Shown: piece by piece, positions 1-7,662 of the stretch | Position numbering within the stretch: the stretch's first letter is position 1 | How the letters are laid out: every line of letters starts with the position of its first letter | Position numbers and translations under genes: made by a program | DNA from: JANXQE01 sp035651635 | GTDB taxonomy: Bacteria; Verrucomicrobiota; Verrucomicrobiia; Limisphaerales; UBA8199 | DNA: 26,738 nucleotides | NCBI GenBank assembly: GCA_035651635.1 | Contig: DASRFK010000111.1 | Location: forward strand, 1 to 26,738 | Reading direction: 5' to 3' | The notes under the pieces: model-generated | Told to the model about the DNA's origin: nothing | Seen by the model: only the letters and a program-made list of their open reading frames with translations | The model's database searches: none

Positions 1-63
1 GTTGGCGCAAAAGCCCCTGTCGCTGTTGTTCGAGGTTTGGGTAATCGGGAGAGCTCTTTTTCA

Positions 64-87
64 TATTGTAGTATACATACTACAATA
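64..87. promoter_or_regulatory. Perfect inverted repeat, possible BlaI/MecI-type operator
   Basis: Two perfect 10-bp arms (TATTGTAGTA and TACTACAATA) flank a 4-bp spacer. The half-sites TGTAGTA/TACTACA resemble those bound by BlaI/MecI-family repressors, although in classical sites the half-sites are arranged the other way round about the centre. It is followed 15-20 bp later by an AAGGAG sequence and a short ATG-led ORF, the layout expected of an autoregulated regulator promoter. No intact regulator gene follows in this window. The inverted repeat is directly visible; the repressor family is inferred. Confidence 0.45.
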
Positions 88-109
88 ACAGGGTCAAAAA
101 CAAGGAGAA

Positions 110-160
110 ATGCCAAAACCCACTTTTATCTCGTCCACCCAGCTAGATCGACTGGCTTGA
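110..160 (+). other. Short leader-like ORF, possibly the remnant of a regulator gene
   Basis: A 16-codon ORF (MPKPTFISSTQLDRLA) starts with ATG just after AAGGAG, with only 2 nt between them, and ends in TGA. The purine-rich site and the inverted repeat upstream look like a real gene start, yet the frame closes at once. The N-terminus loosely resembles BlaI-type regulators (M-x-x-P, then a Leu-rich helix), so it could be a decayed regulator start. It could equally be chance. The rest of bases 1-283 holds no other supported gene: the open frame running from base 1 to 270 has no recognisable protein character. Confidence 0.2.
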
Positions 161-283
161 CAAGCAAGGCTAATTTGTTGAGCATTCGCTTTGTCCCCGG
201 TTGTCCAGTTACAGGCCCATTGCGGCTGTTGATTGGAACGAGTACGAAATCTCTGATCTGTTGGGCATGAAAGGGCTTTGGGT

Positions 284-1360
284 ATGAGACGAAAAGGAAA
301 GCTGGCGGATTTAATTGGCATCTGGCTCACGCTGGGATTATCGACCCTCACCCTAGTCTCGACGGCGCAGGCCGCCGCGAAAGTCGATTTTGCAAACGAG
401 GTGCAGCCGCTCTTGCGCGAGAACTGCTTCGATTGTCATGGCCCCTCCAAGCAAAAGGCCGGCATGCGCCTGGACCGCAAAAGCTCGGCGTTGAAAGCCT
501 TTTCGCGGCGGGTCGTGCCGGGCAGCAGCGCCAACAGCATGGTTTATCACCGCCTTATCGGCAGTGCGTACGGTCCGCAAATGCCGCCAAAGGCGGCGCT
601 GCACCCGGAGCAAATTGCGATCATCCAGGCGTGGATCGACCAAGGGGCGGATTGGCCGGACTCATTGGCAAATGAGGAGGAATTGCCGCCGCTCAACCCC
701 AGGGCCGTGGCCATGGTCGACGCGCTCCGCAATAACGACGTCGCGTCGTTCATACGGGCCGCCAAAGCCGACCCAAGCCTTCTTAACGCGCGTGGACCCG
801 AGGGCTCAACACCCTTCATGTACGCGGTGCTCTATGCGGACACCGGCACGCTGGCACGGCTCCTGAAAATGGGAGCCGATCCCAATAAGCGCAATGACAT
901 CAGCGCCACCGCGCTGATGTGGGCGGCCAGGGATTTTGAAAAAACACGCCTCCTGGTCGGGCACGGCGCGGACGTGAACGCGCGCTCCGATGACCCTCGG
1001 ACGCCCCTGATGATTGCGGCTCGGCGCCCCGGAGCCGCGCGCATCGTGAAGTTCCTTTTGGATAAGGGAGCCAATCCGAATCCCAACTCCAAGCCGGTGG
1101 GAGAATCTTCCCCGTTGCTGGAGGCGCTCACTGCCGGAGATGAGACCGTGGCCAAACTGCTGATTAGCCGTGGTGCGGATGCCAAAGCCACCGCCGAACA
1201 GGGGCTGACCATGGCCGTGACCACCGGGTGCGAACAGGTGCTGGAACTGATGGCGGCCCAAATCACCAACCAGGAAACCTTCACCATCGCGCTGCAGAAT
1301 ACTGCTGTGTTTGGCAACCTGAAAGCCGTGCGCCTCATGCTGGATCACGGCGCGAGGTGA
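284..1360 (+). CDS. Cytochrome c / ankyrin-repeat protein, N-terminal part (frameshifted)
   Basis: This is the first part of a secreted haem-binding protein. ATG at 284 is preferred over the in-frame TTG at 278 because AAGGG at 271-275 is better spaced for it. Residues 1-32 form a signal peptide (RRKGK, a hydrophobic core, then AQA). A planctomycete-type cytochrome c domain follows, with haem motif CFDCH at residues 48-52 (C48, C51, H52) and an MPP segment near residue 105 that may carry the axial Met. From about residue 135 onward there are ankyrin repeats (for example LLVGHGADVNARSDDPRTPL). The frame stops at 1358-1360 inside an ankyrin repeat, at HGAR. The next frame resumes the same repeat as VNAFDPFGKTPLMYAA, so this is one gene broken by the loss of one base. 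The product would sit in the periplasm; its partner and electron-transfer role are unknown. Confidence 0.8.
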   Translation: MRRKGKLADLIGIWLTLGLSTLTLVSTAQAAAKVDFANEVQPLLRENCFDCHGPSKQKAGMRLDRKSSALKAFSRRVVPGSSANSMVYHRLIGSAYGPQMPPKAALHPEQIAIIQAWIDQGADWPDSLANEEELPPLNPRAVAMVDALRNNDVASFIRAAKADPSLLNARGPEGSTPFMYAVLYADTGTLARLLKMGADPNKRNDISATALMWAARDFEKTRLLVGHGADVNARSDDPRTPLMIAARRPGAARIVKFLLDKGANPNPNSKPVGESSPLLEALTAGDETVAKLLISRGADAKATAEQGLTMAVTTGCEQVLELMAAQITNQETFTIALQNTAVFGNLKAVRLMLDHGAR

Positions 1361-2589
1361 ATGCCTTTGACCCGTTCGGCAAGACACCGCTGATGTACGC
1401 CGCCATCTCCGACATGTTTCCGCTGGAGGTCGTCAAACTGCTCATTGAACGCGGTGCGGATGTAAACGCCAAATGCAGGCATGAGAAGGGCGGCGACGCC
1501 GGGCTCATGGTGCTGGATATCGCCAAATTAAACGGCAACACACCCATAGTGGAGTTGCTCGTGCAATCCGGCGCAAAGACCACTCCGGAGAATCCTGTGG
1601 TGCTGCACGCCCGCCATGACAACACCATCCGGAAGGCGATCCAGGACAGCTTGCCTTTGTTGCAGCGGGCGGATTTCAACTTTGCGAAAAATGCCGGCTG
1701 CACCTCGTGTCATAACAACAGCGTCGAGGCGATGGCCGTCGGGCTGGCGCGCAAGCGCGGGTTGCCGGTCGACGAACAGACCGTATCGACGCAGGTCCGC
1801 GTCAATCTCGAGGAACTGGCGGTTGGACGCGATAAACTGCATCAAGGTTTTTATGCGACCCCGGTGGGAGATTTCTTCGCGGATTTCATTATTGGTTACC
1901 AATTAGTCGGGCTGCACGCGCAGAATTGCCAGCCGGATCTCAACACGGACGCCGCAGCGATTTTTATCCAGTCGCGGCAAAGGCCAAATGGCGAGTGGTT
2001 CTATCCGCAGGCCGATATGCGGCCGCCACTGTGCCTGGACCACATCGCCCAGACCGCCCTGTCGATGCGGGCTCTCCAGCTCTACGCTCCCAAGCCCGGC
2101 AAGGCGAAATTCGAAAAATCAGTTCGCCTCGCCGCATCGTGGCTGGCCAAGGCCCAATCCTCCAACAACGAAGATCGGAGTTGGCGTTTAACCGGACTCG
2201 CCTGGGCGGGCACGGACCGAGCGGCCACGCAGAAGGCCCTGCAGGAACTGCTGGCCGCACAGCGAGCGGATGGCGGTTGGTCTGATCTTCCTTCCCTGCC
2301 GAGTGCCGCCTACGCCACTGGAAGGAGTTTGGTCGCCTTACAGCTTGGCGGGTTACCCGTTTCCGATCCCGCCTACCAGCGTGGCGTCCAACGGCTGTTG
2401 AGCACGCAACAGGAGGATGGTTCCTGGTACACCAGGACTCGCGCCCTCGGGTTCCAACCGTACTTCGATGCCGGGTTCCCCCACGGCTACGACCAGTGGA
2501 TGTCCGCCGCCGGCACCAGTTGGGCCACCATGGCTCTGTCGCTTTCGTTGCCCGAAGCGGGACCCTTGACCGCCGCGCGTCTGAAGTGA
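1357..2589 (+). CDS. Ankyrin / cytochrome c / alpha-alpha toroid protein, C-terminal part (frameshifted)
   Basis: This continues the preceding gene in the -1 frame; the start given is the first in-frame codon (GTG) after the break, not a believable independent start. It holds the last ankyrin repeats (LLIERGADVNAK, LLVQSGAKTTPE), then a second haem motif CTSCH (C473, C476 and H477 if the missing base is restored), then an alpha/alpha-toroid region with QW-type motifs (QRPNGEW, QRADGGW, QQEDGSW) like those of squalene-hopene cyclase and prenyltransferase relatives. I see no DXDD-type cyclase acid motif, so a catalytic role is doubtful and the toroid may bind a ligand or protein. The repaired protein would have about 770 residues with two haems. 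No neighbouring gene explains its partner. Confidence 0.75.
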   Translation: MNAFDPFGKTPLMYAAISDMFPLEVVKLLIERGADVNAKCRHEKGGDAGLMVLDIAKLNGNTPIVELLVQSGAKTTPENPVVLHARHDNTIRKAIQDSLPLLQRADFNFAKNAGCTSCHNNSVEAMAVGLARKRGLPVDEQTVSTQVRVNLEELAVGRDKLHQGFYATPVGDFFADFIIGYQLVGLHAQNCQPDLNTDAAAIFIQSRQRPNGEWFYPQADMRPPLCLDHIAQTALSMRALQLYAPKPGKAKFEKSVRLAASWLAKAQSSNNEDRSWRLTGLAWAGTDRAATQKALQELLAAQRADGGWSDLPSLPSAAYATGRSLVALQLGGLPVSDPAYQRGVQRLLSTQQEDGSWYTRTRALGFQPYFDAGFPHGYDQWMSAAGTSWATMALSLSLPEAGPLTAARLK

Positions 2590-2621
2590 TGGCTCGCCTG
2601 CTCGGCCGTAAGCAAAGTTTT

Positions 2622-2635
2622 AACGTTTAAACGTT
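2622..2635. promoter_or_regulatory. Perfect 14-bp palindrome upstream of pseudopilin gene
   Basis: AACGTTTAAACGTT is a perfect palindrome and contains the AAACGTTT core common in LacI-family operators. It lies about 80 bp upstream of the pseudopilin start and 33 bp after the preceding stop, a sensible operator position. The repressor identity is inferred only; no regulator gene is adjacent. Confidence 0.3.
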
Positions 2636-2716
2636 TCCAAAAACACCTCCGTAAGGCGCGGTAAAGGTGGTTGCCAGGACCCAGAGAAGGAGTAAATTCG
2701 CTCCTGCACCAGGTTT

Positions 2717-3553
2717 ATGCGAAGGCCGCGCCGACCATTTGAGTCCGGCACTCGCCTCGGATTGCGCGCGAGGTTCACGGGAAAGCCAGCGTTTACGCTC
2801 ATTGAGCTGTTGGTGGTTATCGCAATCATTGCAATCCTGGCGGCGCTGCTGTTGCCAGCGCTCAATCGAGCGAGGGCGCAGGCCAGAATGACCCAATGCA
2901 GGAACAACCTTCGGCAGATTGGTCTGGGCCTGAATATGTATACCGGGGAGTTCGGGCGATACCCTTATTACCAGGTTTGGTTTCGAAACGATCCGAGGAT
3001 TCAGCCCATATCGTGGGCCAAGGCCCTCAAGCCTTACACCGCCAACGATTGGACCAACGCGCTGTATCTTTGTCCTGACTACAAATACGATGGAGTCGCG
3101 CCCTGGACCCAGGACTACCAACGCAACCCAACGGTGCCGGAGGGTTGGCAAAGCCCCTTTGGAAGCTATGGCTATAACAGCGGAGGCACGGCTCTGTTCG
3201 GCAAGCCTTCTTTGAACGGTCCATATTTTTTGGGATTGGGACCCGACGGCCAGGTGAATCCGGCCATAAGTCTGGCGCCCGCCGTTCGTGATTCTCTGGT
3301 ATTGGCTCCGAGTGAAATGGTCGCTGTGGGAGATTCAGTCGCCGGCTTTGATGTGCTCTCACCAAATCTTATTACCTCCAAGAATTATACAACCCTGCTT
3401 CGTCTCGGGGACGCTCACGGCGAGTTGGCTAATACGCTTTTCTGTGACGGACACGTCGAGTTGGGAAAACGAAGTGTGCTTTACAGTGCCAACGATTGGG
3501 CCCGTTCGAGGTGGAACATCGATCATCAACCTCACGAGGATACCTGGCCATAA
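2717..3553 (+). CDS. Type II secretion-like pseudopilin with H-X9-DG motif
   Basis: A 278-residue PVC-type pseudopilin. After a long basic leader (about 26 residues, many Arg) comes the prepilin motif AFTLIELLVVIAIIAILAAL. Cleavage is expected before Phe of FTLIE, with Ala rather than Gly at -1 and the conserved Glu at +5. The hydrophobic helix then leads into ALNRARAQARMTQCRNNLRQIG, typical of the DUF1559-like family abundant in Planctomycetes and Verrucomicrobia. Near the C-terminus H-GELANTLFC-DG matches H-X9-DG. Such proteins are membrane-anchored by the N-terminal helix after prepilin peptidase processing; their individual roles are mostly unknown. The ribosome-binding site is weak (AGG before TTTATG). 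The gene converges on the large minus-strand gene 58 bp downstream. Confidence 0.88.
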   Translation: MRRPRRPFESGTRLGLRARFTGKPAFTLIELLVVIAIIAILAALLLPALNRARAQARMTQCRNNLRQIGLGLNMYTGEFGRYPYYQVWFRNDPRIQPISWAKALKPYTANDWTNALYLCPDYKYDGVAPWTQDYQRNPTVPEGWQSPFGSYGYNSGGTALFGKPSLNGPYFLGLGPDGQVNPAISLAPAVRDSLVLAPSEMVAVGDSVAGFDVLSPNLITSKNYTTLLRLGDAHGELANTLFCDGHVELGKRSVLYSANDWARSRWNIDHQPHEDTWP

Positions 3554-3611
3554 ACAGCCGCGCTACGACCTGGGCCGAAAGCTCCCAACATCTCCGGCGC
3601 TCGGCTTCCCC

Positions 3612-6600
3612 TTAAGGCACGAGCACTCGGTAAAAGCGCGCCGGTGCGGCCGAGCTGCCGGACGGCACAAATTCAAACGTCCCGGCGGCACTTTCGTTGG
3701 CCACGCCCGCATCGCTCCAATGTTGCAACTCCGTGCTAAACTGGACCCGATAGACCTGTCCCGGGACGCCGCCGAAACGCAGCACTACATTTCCAACCGT
3801 TTGTGAAAACGCACCGGAAAGAATCGGCCGCGCCGAGGTCCACTCGAAACTCTGTACCGAGCCTTGGGCTGTGCCGACGGGATTGTTTGCACGAACACGG
3901 AAATAGCAACGCTGGTTCGGCCCCAGACCGGTCGAGATTGAAGCGGTGACAGTGAGGTTGGAAGAAACCGCGCTAAGATGCTGCGGAGGCGTGCTGTTCC
4001 CTAGATTGGTCGTCGTGCCCCACTCAAACCACACACTCGTGGGAGCGCCTCGCGGGTTAATCACGGAGTTGAGCACGGCGGAGGAGGAAGAAATCGCGGT
4101 CGCTGCCGATGTGGTGGCCGCGGGCGCAAACACTGCTGGAACCGTTAGTGCCACCGGATGCGAACCATCGTCAGGCAAGGCCAAGCCGATTTGCATTCCC
4201 GAGATGGTGGCATAACCGCCGGTGCCGGGCCGGACCGTAAGATTCACGGTATCCCCGTTGGTCAGTTGCACCGAGTGGAATAGAACATATTGGACGCCTT
4301 CCTGCCACACGACCGGGTTTGTGACCTTTACGACCGGCAAGGTCTTGCTCCCATAACTGAGCACGTTCACGGCCAGCTCGTAGGTCGAGTCAATTCCGTA
4401 GATGTAGAAATCGTATGTCCCCGTTTCCAGATTGGTTACTGTGACGTCGAGGTTCCCGCCGTCAAACGGGTAGTCATAGCTGTTATACATGTCATCAGTT
4501 GAGCCATTGCCCCAACTTCCCGGTGCATTGGCGATGGTAAGGCCGGCGGCGGTCGGCGCGTTTTCGACCGTGCTCAGGTTGGTCAATGCGCCAAAGGTGA
4601 GCCAGCCGCCGTGCCCATCGTTACGGGTATAGTAGTTCCAAAAATCGGTCGAGGTGTGACCGGTAGCCGCCGGGCCGATTTCCTGGGTCGCCGCCGCGCC
4701 GCCAAAATCCACATCGATGAGAGTCTGTGTGTTTTTGGGAAAGACGTTCAGTTGGATGGTTGCCGGCGGGGAGTCCAGGGTACCGTCGTTCACGATGAAG
4801 GCGAACCGATCGGGTCCGGAGTACCCCGGAGTCGGTATGTAGGTCAGGTTTGGAGCGGAGCCGCTGAGAGTGCCATGTTGGGGCGGAACCGAAACGACGA
4901 ACGTGAGGACGTCGCCATCGATGTCCGAGCCGCTCAAGGTGATTGGCGCTGAGCTGTCCTGCCCAACCAGCACCTCCTGGCCATATGCCCGGGGAGCATG
5001 GTTGCCGGGAGTAGTGCCGGAAAGCTGCAAACCAGAGATGGTGGCGTATCCACCCACGCCCGGACGCACGGACACCGTCAGGTTCTGGCCGTTAGTGAGT
5101 TGGACTCCAGGGAAAAGCACATACTGCACGTCTTCCTGCCAGACCACGGGATTGGTCACGGCGTTGGCAGGCAGCGATTTGTTTCCATAGCTGACCCCGT
5201 CGACAGTCACCTCATAGCTCGAATCGATGCCATAAAGGAACAAGTCGTAAGCGCCTGTGGAGAGATTGGTCAGGTTCATGGTGACGTTGCCGCCGTCAAA
5301 CGGATAATCGTAGCTGTTAAACATGTCGTCGGTTGATCCATTGCCCCAACTGCCCGGCGCATTGGCGATCGTGAACCCAGCCGACGTGGGGATGTGCTCG
5401 GCCGTGGCAAGATTTGTCAGAACACCAAAGCTGAGCCAGCCGCCATGGCCATCGTTGCGGGTGTAATAATTCCAAAAATCTGCCGGTGTATGGCCGGTCG
5501 CTGCGGGCCCCACTTCGCTGGTGCTATCCGCACCTCCGACATCAATGTTGATGAGCAGTGATGTGTTCGTAGACACGACTGAAACGTTAACCGTTGCGGG
5601 GGCTGAGTCGAACTGGCCGTCATTGACGGTGAACCCGAAACTGTCGGCGCCGGTAAATCCAGCAGCAGGGCTGTACTGCAGGGCTGGAGCGGTTCCGCTG
5701 AGTGTGCCATGCACGGGTTGACTGACAATTGAATAGGTCAGAGCATCGCCATCCGGATCCGAGCCCGTGAGCACGACGGAGCTGATGCTGTCCTGCAGCA
5801 TGTTGATGGTCTGACTATTCGCCACCGGCGGATGGTTCGTGGGGATTACCGAAGCGATTTGCAGGCCCGCGATCGCGGCGTAACCGCCCGCGCCGGGATG
5901 GACCGTGAGGGTCAATGGCGCGTTGTTAGTAATGCGTACGGACCGGAACAGGACATATTGCACACCTTCCTGCCAAACCACCGGGTTGGACACGGGCGCA
6001 TTTGGCAACGGCTTAATTCCGTAATATAACGAACCCGCGGACAGCTCATAGCGAGAATCCAGGCCATACACGTATACGTCGTAAGCACCGGCGCCGAGGT
6101 TAGTGAGGGTAACAGTTACATTTCCGCCGTCGAATGGGTAATCATAGCTGTTAAGCATGTCGTCCGCCCAACCGAGGCCCCAGGCGCCCGGAGCATTGGC
6201 AATCGTGAACCCAGCCCCGGTGGGCAAGCCTTCGACAGTCTTTAAGTTCGACAACGTTCCGAAGCTTGCCCATCCACCGTGGCCGTCGTTGCGCGTGTAG
6301 TAATTCCAGAAATCTGCCGCTGTGTGGCCGGTCGCAGCGGGACCCTTTTCGGTAGTGGCTGAGCCTCCACCAATGTCTATGTCGATCAACGTTTCAGTGC
6401 CCGGGGCAACGACGCGGATGGTGACGGTAGCCGCCGCCGACTCGACCTGACTATCTGCGGCGCTGAAGGTGAAACTGTCCAGTCCCGAATAGCCAGGATC
6501 AGGAGTGTAGGTAAGATCCGGAGGCGCGCCGGCCAGGCTGCCGTGGGCCGGCTGGGTAAGAACAGTGTAGGTAAGCGCATCGCGATCGAGGTCTGAGGCC

Positions 6601-7322
6601 GTGAGCGTGACCGATTGGCTTGTGTTTTGGGCAAGGACGACGTTCTGAGCCTGAGCGACCGGCGGATGGTTGGTCGCCACCCCGCCTGCGATCTGCATCC
6701 CGGCAATGGTGGCATAGCCCGCCGAGCCTGGCCGCACCGTCAGCGTCATGGAATCGCCCGCATTAACCCGTACCGAAGGGAAGACCACGTACTGCAGGCC
6801 CTCTTGCCAAATCACGGGATTGGTCACCGGCCCATCCGGCAGCGCTTGCACTCCGTAGCTGGTTCCAGCCACGGTGATCTCGTAAGAAGAATCGATCCCG
6901 TAGACATACACGTCGTAGGCGCCCGCATCCAGGTTAGTGACCGCCACGGTCACATTCCCCCCGTCGAAGGGGTAATCGTAGCTGTTGTACATGTCGTCAG
7001 CGGAACCATTGCCCCAGGCGCCCGGTGCGTTGGTGATGGTGAGTCCGGCACTCGTGGGCACCTGCTCGACGGAACTGAGATTCGTCAGTGCCCCAAAGCT
7101 GCGCCAGCTGCCGTTAGCGTCGTTCCGGGTGTAGTAATTCCAAAAATCCGCCGGCCCGTGGCCAATGGCGGCTGGTCCCGCTTCGGTTGTTGATGAACCG
7201 CCACCGAAATCTACGTCGATCAGCAGCTGGGCGCCCGTCGCGGTAATTGTATAGAACGCTGCTAAAATGAGGCACAGAAGCACGGAAGGGCGGGCTGAAC
7301 ATTGGTGAACAAATGTTTTCAC
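3612..7322 (-). CDS. Large secreted protein with four repeated beta-sandwich units
   Basis: A 1236-residue secreted protein starting at GTG (7322), with a signal peptide in residues 1-31 (hydrophobic SVLLCLILAAFYTI, then ATGA). Residues 33-866 are three 278-residue units, each a malectin-like or galactose-binding-like domain (LIDVDFGGG, DFWNYYTRNDG, NSYDYPFDGGNV, NPVVWQEGVQYVLF) joined to a cadherin/Big_9-like domain (NHPPVA, DxDGDxLTY, HGTLSG, YTPxxGYSGxDSF). A fourth malectin-like domain covers about 867-1048. A fibronectin-III-like stretch follows (VNP-like INPRGAPTSVWFEWGTTT), and then a C-terminal domain of about 70 residues ending FYRVLVP, also found in the large protein at the window's end. 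The likely role is surface or extracellular glycan binding or adhesion; this is inferred and no catalytic motif is seen. The gene is monocistronic, with about 340 bp of non-coding DNA upstream. Confidence 0.85.
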   Translation of the reverse strand: MKTFVHQCSARPSVLLCLILAAFYTITATGAQLLIDVDFGGGSSTTEAGPAAIGHGPADFWNYYTRNDANGSWRSFGALTNLSSVEQVPTSAGLTITNAPGAWGNGSADDMYNSYDYPFDGGNVTVAVTNLDAGAYDVYVYGIDSSYEITVAGTSYGVQALPDGPVTNPVIWQEGLQYVVFPSVRVNAGDSMTLTVRPGSAGYATIAGMQIAGGVATNHPPVAQAQNVVLAQNTSQSVTLTASDLDRDALTYTVLTQPAHGSLAGAPPDLTYTPDPGYSGLDSFTFSAADSQVESAAATVTIRVVAPGTETLIDIDIGGGSATTEKGPAATGHTAADFWNYYTRNDGHGGWASFGTLSNLKTVEGLPTGAGFTIANAPGAWGLGWADDMLNSYDYPFDGGNVTVTLTNLGAGAYDVYVYGLDSRYELSAGSLYYGIKPLPNAPVSNPVVWQEGVQYVLFRSVRITNNAPLTLTVHPGAGGYAAIAGLQIASVIPTNHPPVANSQTINMLQDSISSVVLTGSDPDGDALTYSIVSQPVHGTLSGTAPALQYSPAAGFTGADSFGFTVNDGQFDSAPATVNVSVVSTNTSLLINIDVGGADSTSEVGPAATGHTPADFWNYYTRNDGHGGWLSFGVLTNLATAEHIPTSAGFTIANAPGSWGNGSTDDMFNSYDYPFDGGNVTMNLTNLSTGAYDLFLYGIDSSYEVTVDGVSYGNKSLPANAVTNPVVWQEDVQYVLFPGVQLTNGQNLTVSVRPGVGGYATISGLQLSGTTPGNHAPRAYGQEVLVGQDSSAPITLSGSDIDGDVLTFVVSVPPQHGTLSGSAPNLTYIPTPGYSGPDRFAFIVNDGTLDSPPATIQLNVFPKNTQTLIDVDFGGAAATQEIGPAATGHTSTDFWNYYTRNDGHGGWLTFGALTNLSTVENAPTAAGLTIANAPGSWGNGSTDDMYNSYDYPFDGGNLDVTVTNLETGTYDFYIYGIDSTYELAVNVLSYGSKTLPVVKVTNPVVWQEGVQYVLFHSVQLTNGDTVNLTVRPGTGGYATISGMQIGLALPDDGSHPVALTVPAVFAPAATTSAATAISSSSAVLNSVINPRGAPTSVWFEWGTTTNLGNSTPPQHLSAVSSNLTVTASISTGLGPNQRCYFRVRANNPVGTAQGSVQSFEWTSARPILSGAFSQTVGNVVLRFGGVPGQVYRVQFSTELQHWSDAGVANESAAGTFEFVPSGSSAAPARFYRVLVP
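4179..7226 (-). repeat. Intragenic tandem repeat, 834-bp period
   Basis: The same landmark (TAGCTGTT followed by ACATGTC-like sequence on the plus strand) occurs at 4477, 5311, 6145 and 6979, exactly 834 bp apart each time. This equals 278 codons. There are three full units (malectin-like plus cadherin-like domain) and one malectin-like half unit at the C-terminal end. DNA similarity between units is high in the WNYYTRND and NSYDYPFDGG segments and lower in the cadherin-like halves. Confidence 0.9.
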
Positions 7323-7662
7323 GTTTGCTCTTTAGCTATTGAAGGACTTATCCGCGGCGAGACCATCCTCCCCTAGCTGGCACCTAAAGTCAACTCGGTT
7401 GAAGCCGCTGAACCGAAGCCGTTCCCCACTGTGCAATCACGAAGGTTTTTGAGTGCGCCGCTGCGGCGCTTTTGAAAGGAATACAGGAGTTTGAACGATT
7501 GCGGAGGTTTACACGTCGCTGGCCCTCCAATCCAAGGCGGCGCAAAGCGCACGCACTCCAAGGCGCAACATTCGCCGTCAAAACCTGGTGTTATGGGCGA
7601 GACACCGGCGCTCGCAGAAGCGTTTGAACCTTTTCTCGCTTTGCGCATTCCACTGGTTGTAA
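7323..7662. other. Divergent intergenic region with GC-rich repeat fragments
   Basis: This 340-bp region separates the large minus-strand gene from the plus-strand sigma-factor operon, so it must hold both promoters. I could not identify convincing -35/-10 boxes for either. It contains a GC-rich repeat (about 7443-7500) also present near 11000 in inverse orientation, and a related GC-rich stretch near 7530-7566 ending GCACTCCAAGG. Short open frames here have no protein character. Confidence 0.5.
7443..7500 (-). repeat. Dispersed GC-rich repeat, copy 1
   Basis: On the minus strand this reads CAAAAGCGCCGCAGCGGCGC followed by ACTCAAAAACCTTCG, preceded by a looser match around GTTCAAACTCCTG. It aligns with 10990-11046 on the plus strand with a few small gaps. 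GCGCCGC/GCGGCGC is self-complementary and would form a small hairpin. It resembles intergenic REP-like repeats; mobility is not shown. Confidence 0.5.

Noticed and set aside
1..270. Frame open from the window start to 270 on the plus strand
   Set aside because: The translation has no recognisable protein character and runs through the inverted repeat at 64-87; it is best read as non-coding.
806..1387. 193-codon open frame on the minus strand
   Set aside because: It lies antisense to the ankyrin region, is rich in His, Gly and Arg as expected from a complementary frame of GC-rich coding DNA, and has no family pattern.
3612..7322. Tandem repeats in this stretch as a CRISPR or satellite array
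   Set aside because: The period is 834 bp, in frame throughout, and fully explained by repeated protein domains.
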